From positions 1-6,089 of the forward strand of contig CALBJX010000100.1 in assembly GCA_937893015.1 (NCBI GenBank): a stretch of 6,089 nt of DNA, written 5' to 3'. Positions 5,713-6,089 of this stretch are shown piece after piece. The notes under the pieces are model-generated. The model did no database searches. It had not been told where the DNA came from and saw only the letters and a program-made list of their open reading frames with translations. Every line of letters starts with the position of its first letter. The stretch's first letter is position 1. This DNA is from an uncultured Verrucomicrobiales bacterium (GTDB taxonomy: Bacteria > Verrucomicrobiota > Verrucomicrobiia > Verrucomicrobiales > Akkermansiaceae). Both the position numbers and the translations under genes were made by a program.

Positions 5713-6003
5713 ATGAAACATCATCGACGCCGACTCCACACCCCTACTCCCGAAATGAAACGTGCGCTACGCCTCCACAACTGCGGGTGGTGGCAGCAGC
5801 AGGCGGAGGAAGAACGCCGAGCCCATGAGCCGGAACGGCAGGCGGACTTCCGGCAACCATACCGGATTCGCCCCTGCGGCAAATGGGAATGGGAAGTCGG
5901 CTACGTCAAGCGCAACCGCAAAAAGCTCATCAGACTATGGGAAGAGCGAGGGCTCAATACGGACGAGATGCTGCGAGCCCATGGGCTCAAGCCCAAGCGA
6001 TGA
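5713..6003 (+). CDS. Small basic Trp-rich protein of unknown function
   Basis: I do not recognise this family. The 96-residue product is rich in Arg and Lys, with five Trp (26, 27, 58, 60, 76) and two Cys (24 and 55) in the similar contexts HNCGWW and RPCGKWEW. Residues 29-45 look like a charged helix. Residues 66-96 form a second basic segment (KRNRKKLIRLWEERGL) ending GLKPKR. No signal peptide or membrane segment is visible, so the protein is probably cytoplasmic and could bind nucleic acid, but that is inference from charge alone. A GTG at 5701 would lie inside the -10 element, so ATG 5713 is preferred; ATG 5755 (82 residues) is possible. It diverges from tpiA, has a plausible promoter, and is followed about 55 bp later by heptamer repeats. 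The intact frame, start context and lack of overlap with other genes support a real gene. Confidence 0.6.
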   Translation: MKHHRRRLHTPTPEMKRALRLHNCGWWQQQAEEERRAHEPERQADFRQPYRIRPCGKWEWEVGYVKRNRKKLIRLWEERGLNTDEMLRAHGLKPKR

Positions 6004-6058
6004 GAGACGGCATCGCCGGCCCATAGGACGACGGGACAAAGAGGGATTTGTAGGGATG

Positions 6059-6089
6059 TACGATTTACGATGTACGATGTACGATGTAC
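6059..6089 (+). repeat. TACGAWK heptanucleotide tandem repeat, downstream of the small gene
   Basis: Four complete 7-mers (TACGATT, TACGATG, TACGATG, TACGATG) and a partial TAC run to the window edge, so the array is probably longer. The preceding bases (TAGGGATG) look like a decayed unit. It begins 55 bp after the stop codon of the small plus-strand gene and reads in that gene's sense direction. The other array does the same relative to lptB. Each unit junction with a G-ending unit creates a GTAC palindrome every 7 bp. Confidence 0.9.

Noticed and set aside
5975..5988. 14-bp palindrome GAGCCCATGGGCTC near the end of the small gene
   Set aside because: It lies inside the coding frame, has no U-run after it, and is short enough to arise from codon choice.
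6004..6040. Possible intrinsic terminator after the small plus-strand gene
   Set aside because: Only short imperfect GC pairings (around ATCGCCGGCCC) can be drawn and no T-run follows, so a terminator is not supported.

Overview
The window is about 6.1 kb of GC-rich bacterial chromosome. It holds five well-supported genes on the minus strand and one small uncharacterised gene on the plus strand. Because KDO synthesis and the Lpt lipopolysaccharide-export machinery are both present, the organism must be diderm and LPS-bearing. Three things fit Verrucomicrobiota (Akkermansia-like) best: the high GC, the metal-dependent KdsA, and an oversized OstA-type protein beside LptB. That assignment is recognition-based inference, not proof.

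Layout along the minus strand, from high to low coordinates. tpiA (triosephosphate isomerase, 4743-5504) has its own TTGACT/TAGTCT promoter and ends in a strong intrinsic terminator built on a perfect 32-bp palindrome (4675-4706). A second promoter (TTGACT/CATACT, 4501-4529) starts a tightly packed four-gene LPS operon: kdsA (3643-4476), an lptC-like gene (3121-3636), a very long lptA/OstA-like gene (785-3121) and lptB (54-788). The gaps are 6 nt, then a 1-nt overlap (TGATG), then a 4-nt overlap (ATGA), which implies co-transcription and translational coupling. KdsA makes KDO-8-phosphate for the LPS inner core. LptB is the ATPase that drives LPS extraction, and the LptC- and LptA-like proteins would form the periplasmic route. 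LptF, LptG and LptD are not in the window.

On the plus strand, diverging from tpiA, a promoter at 5672-5700 precedes a 96-residue, strongly basic, tryptophan-rich protein of unknown function (5713-6003). The 208-bp divergent region (5505-5712) carries both promoters and a GC-rich inverted repeat. The largest gene-free stretch is 4477-4742 (266 bp). It holds the kdsA promoter and the tpiA terminator hairpins. No rRNA, tRNA, transposase, phage gene or CRISPR array was seen.

The most unusual features are the TACGAWK heptanucleotide tandem repeats at both window edges. They are inverted relative to each other, but each reads in the sense direction of the gene whose 3' end it follows. Others are the 778-residue OstA protein with several apparent jelly-roll units, an LptC-like protein with no clear membrane anchor, and a shared promoter/leader signature on kdsA and tpiA that has no Shine-Dalgarno sequence.
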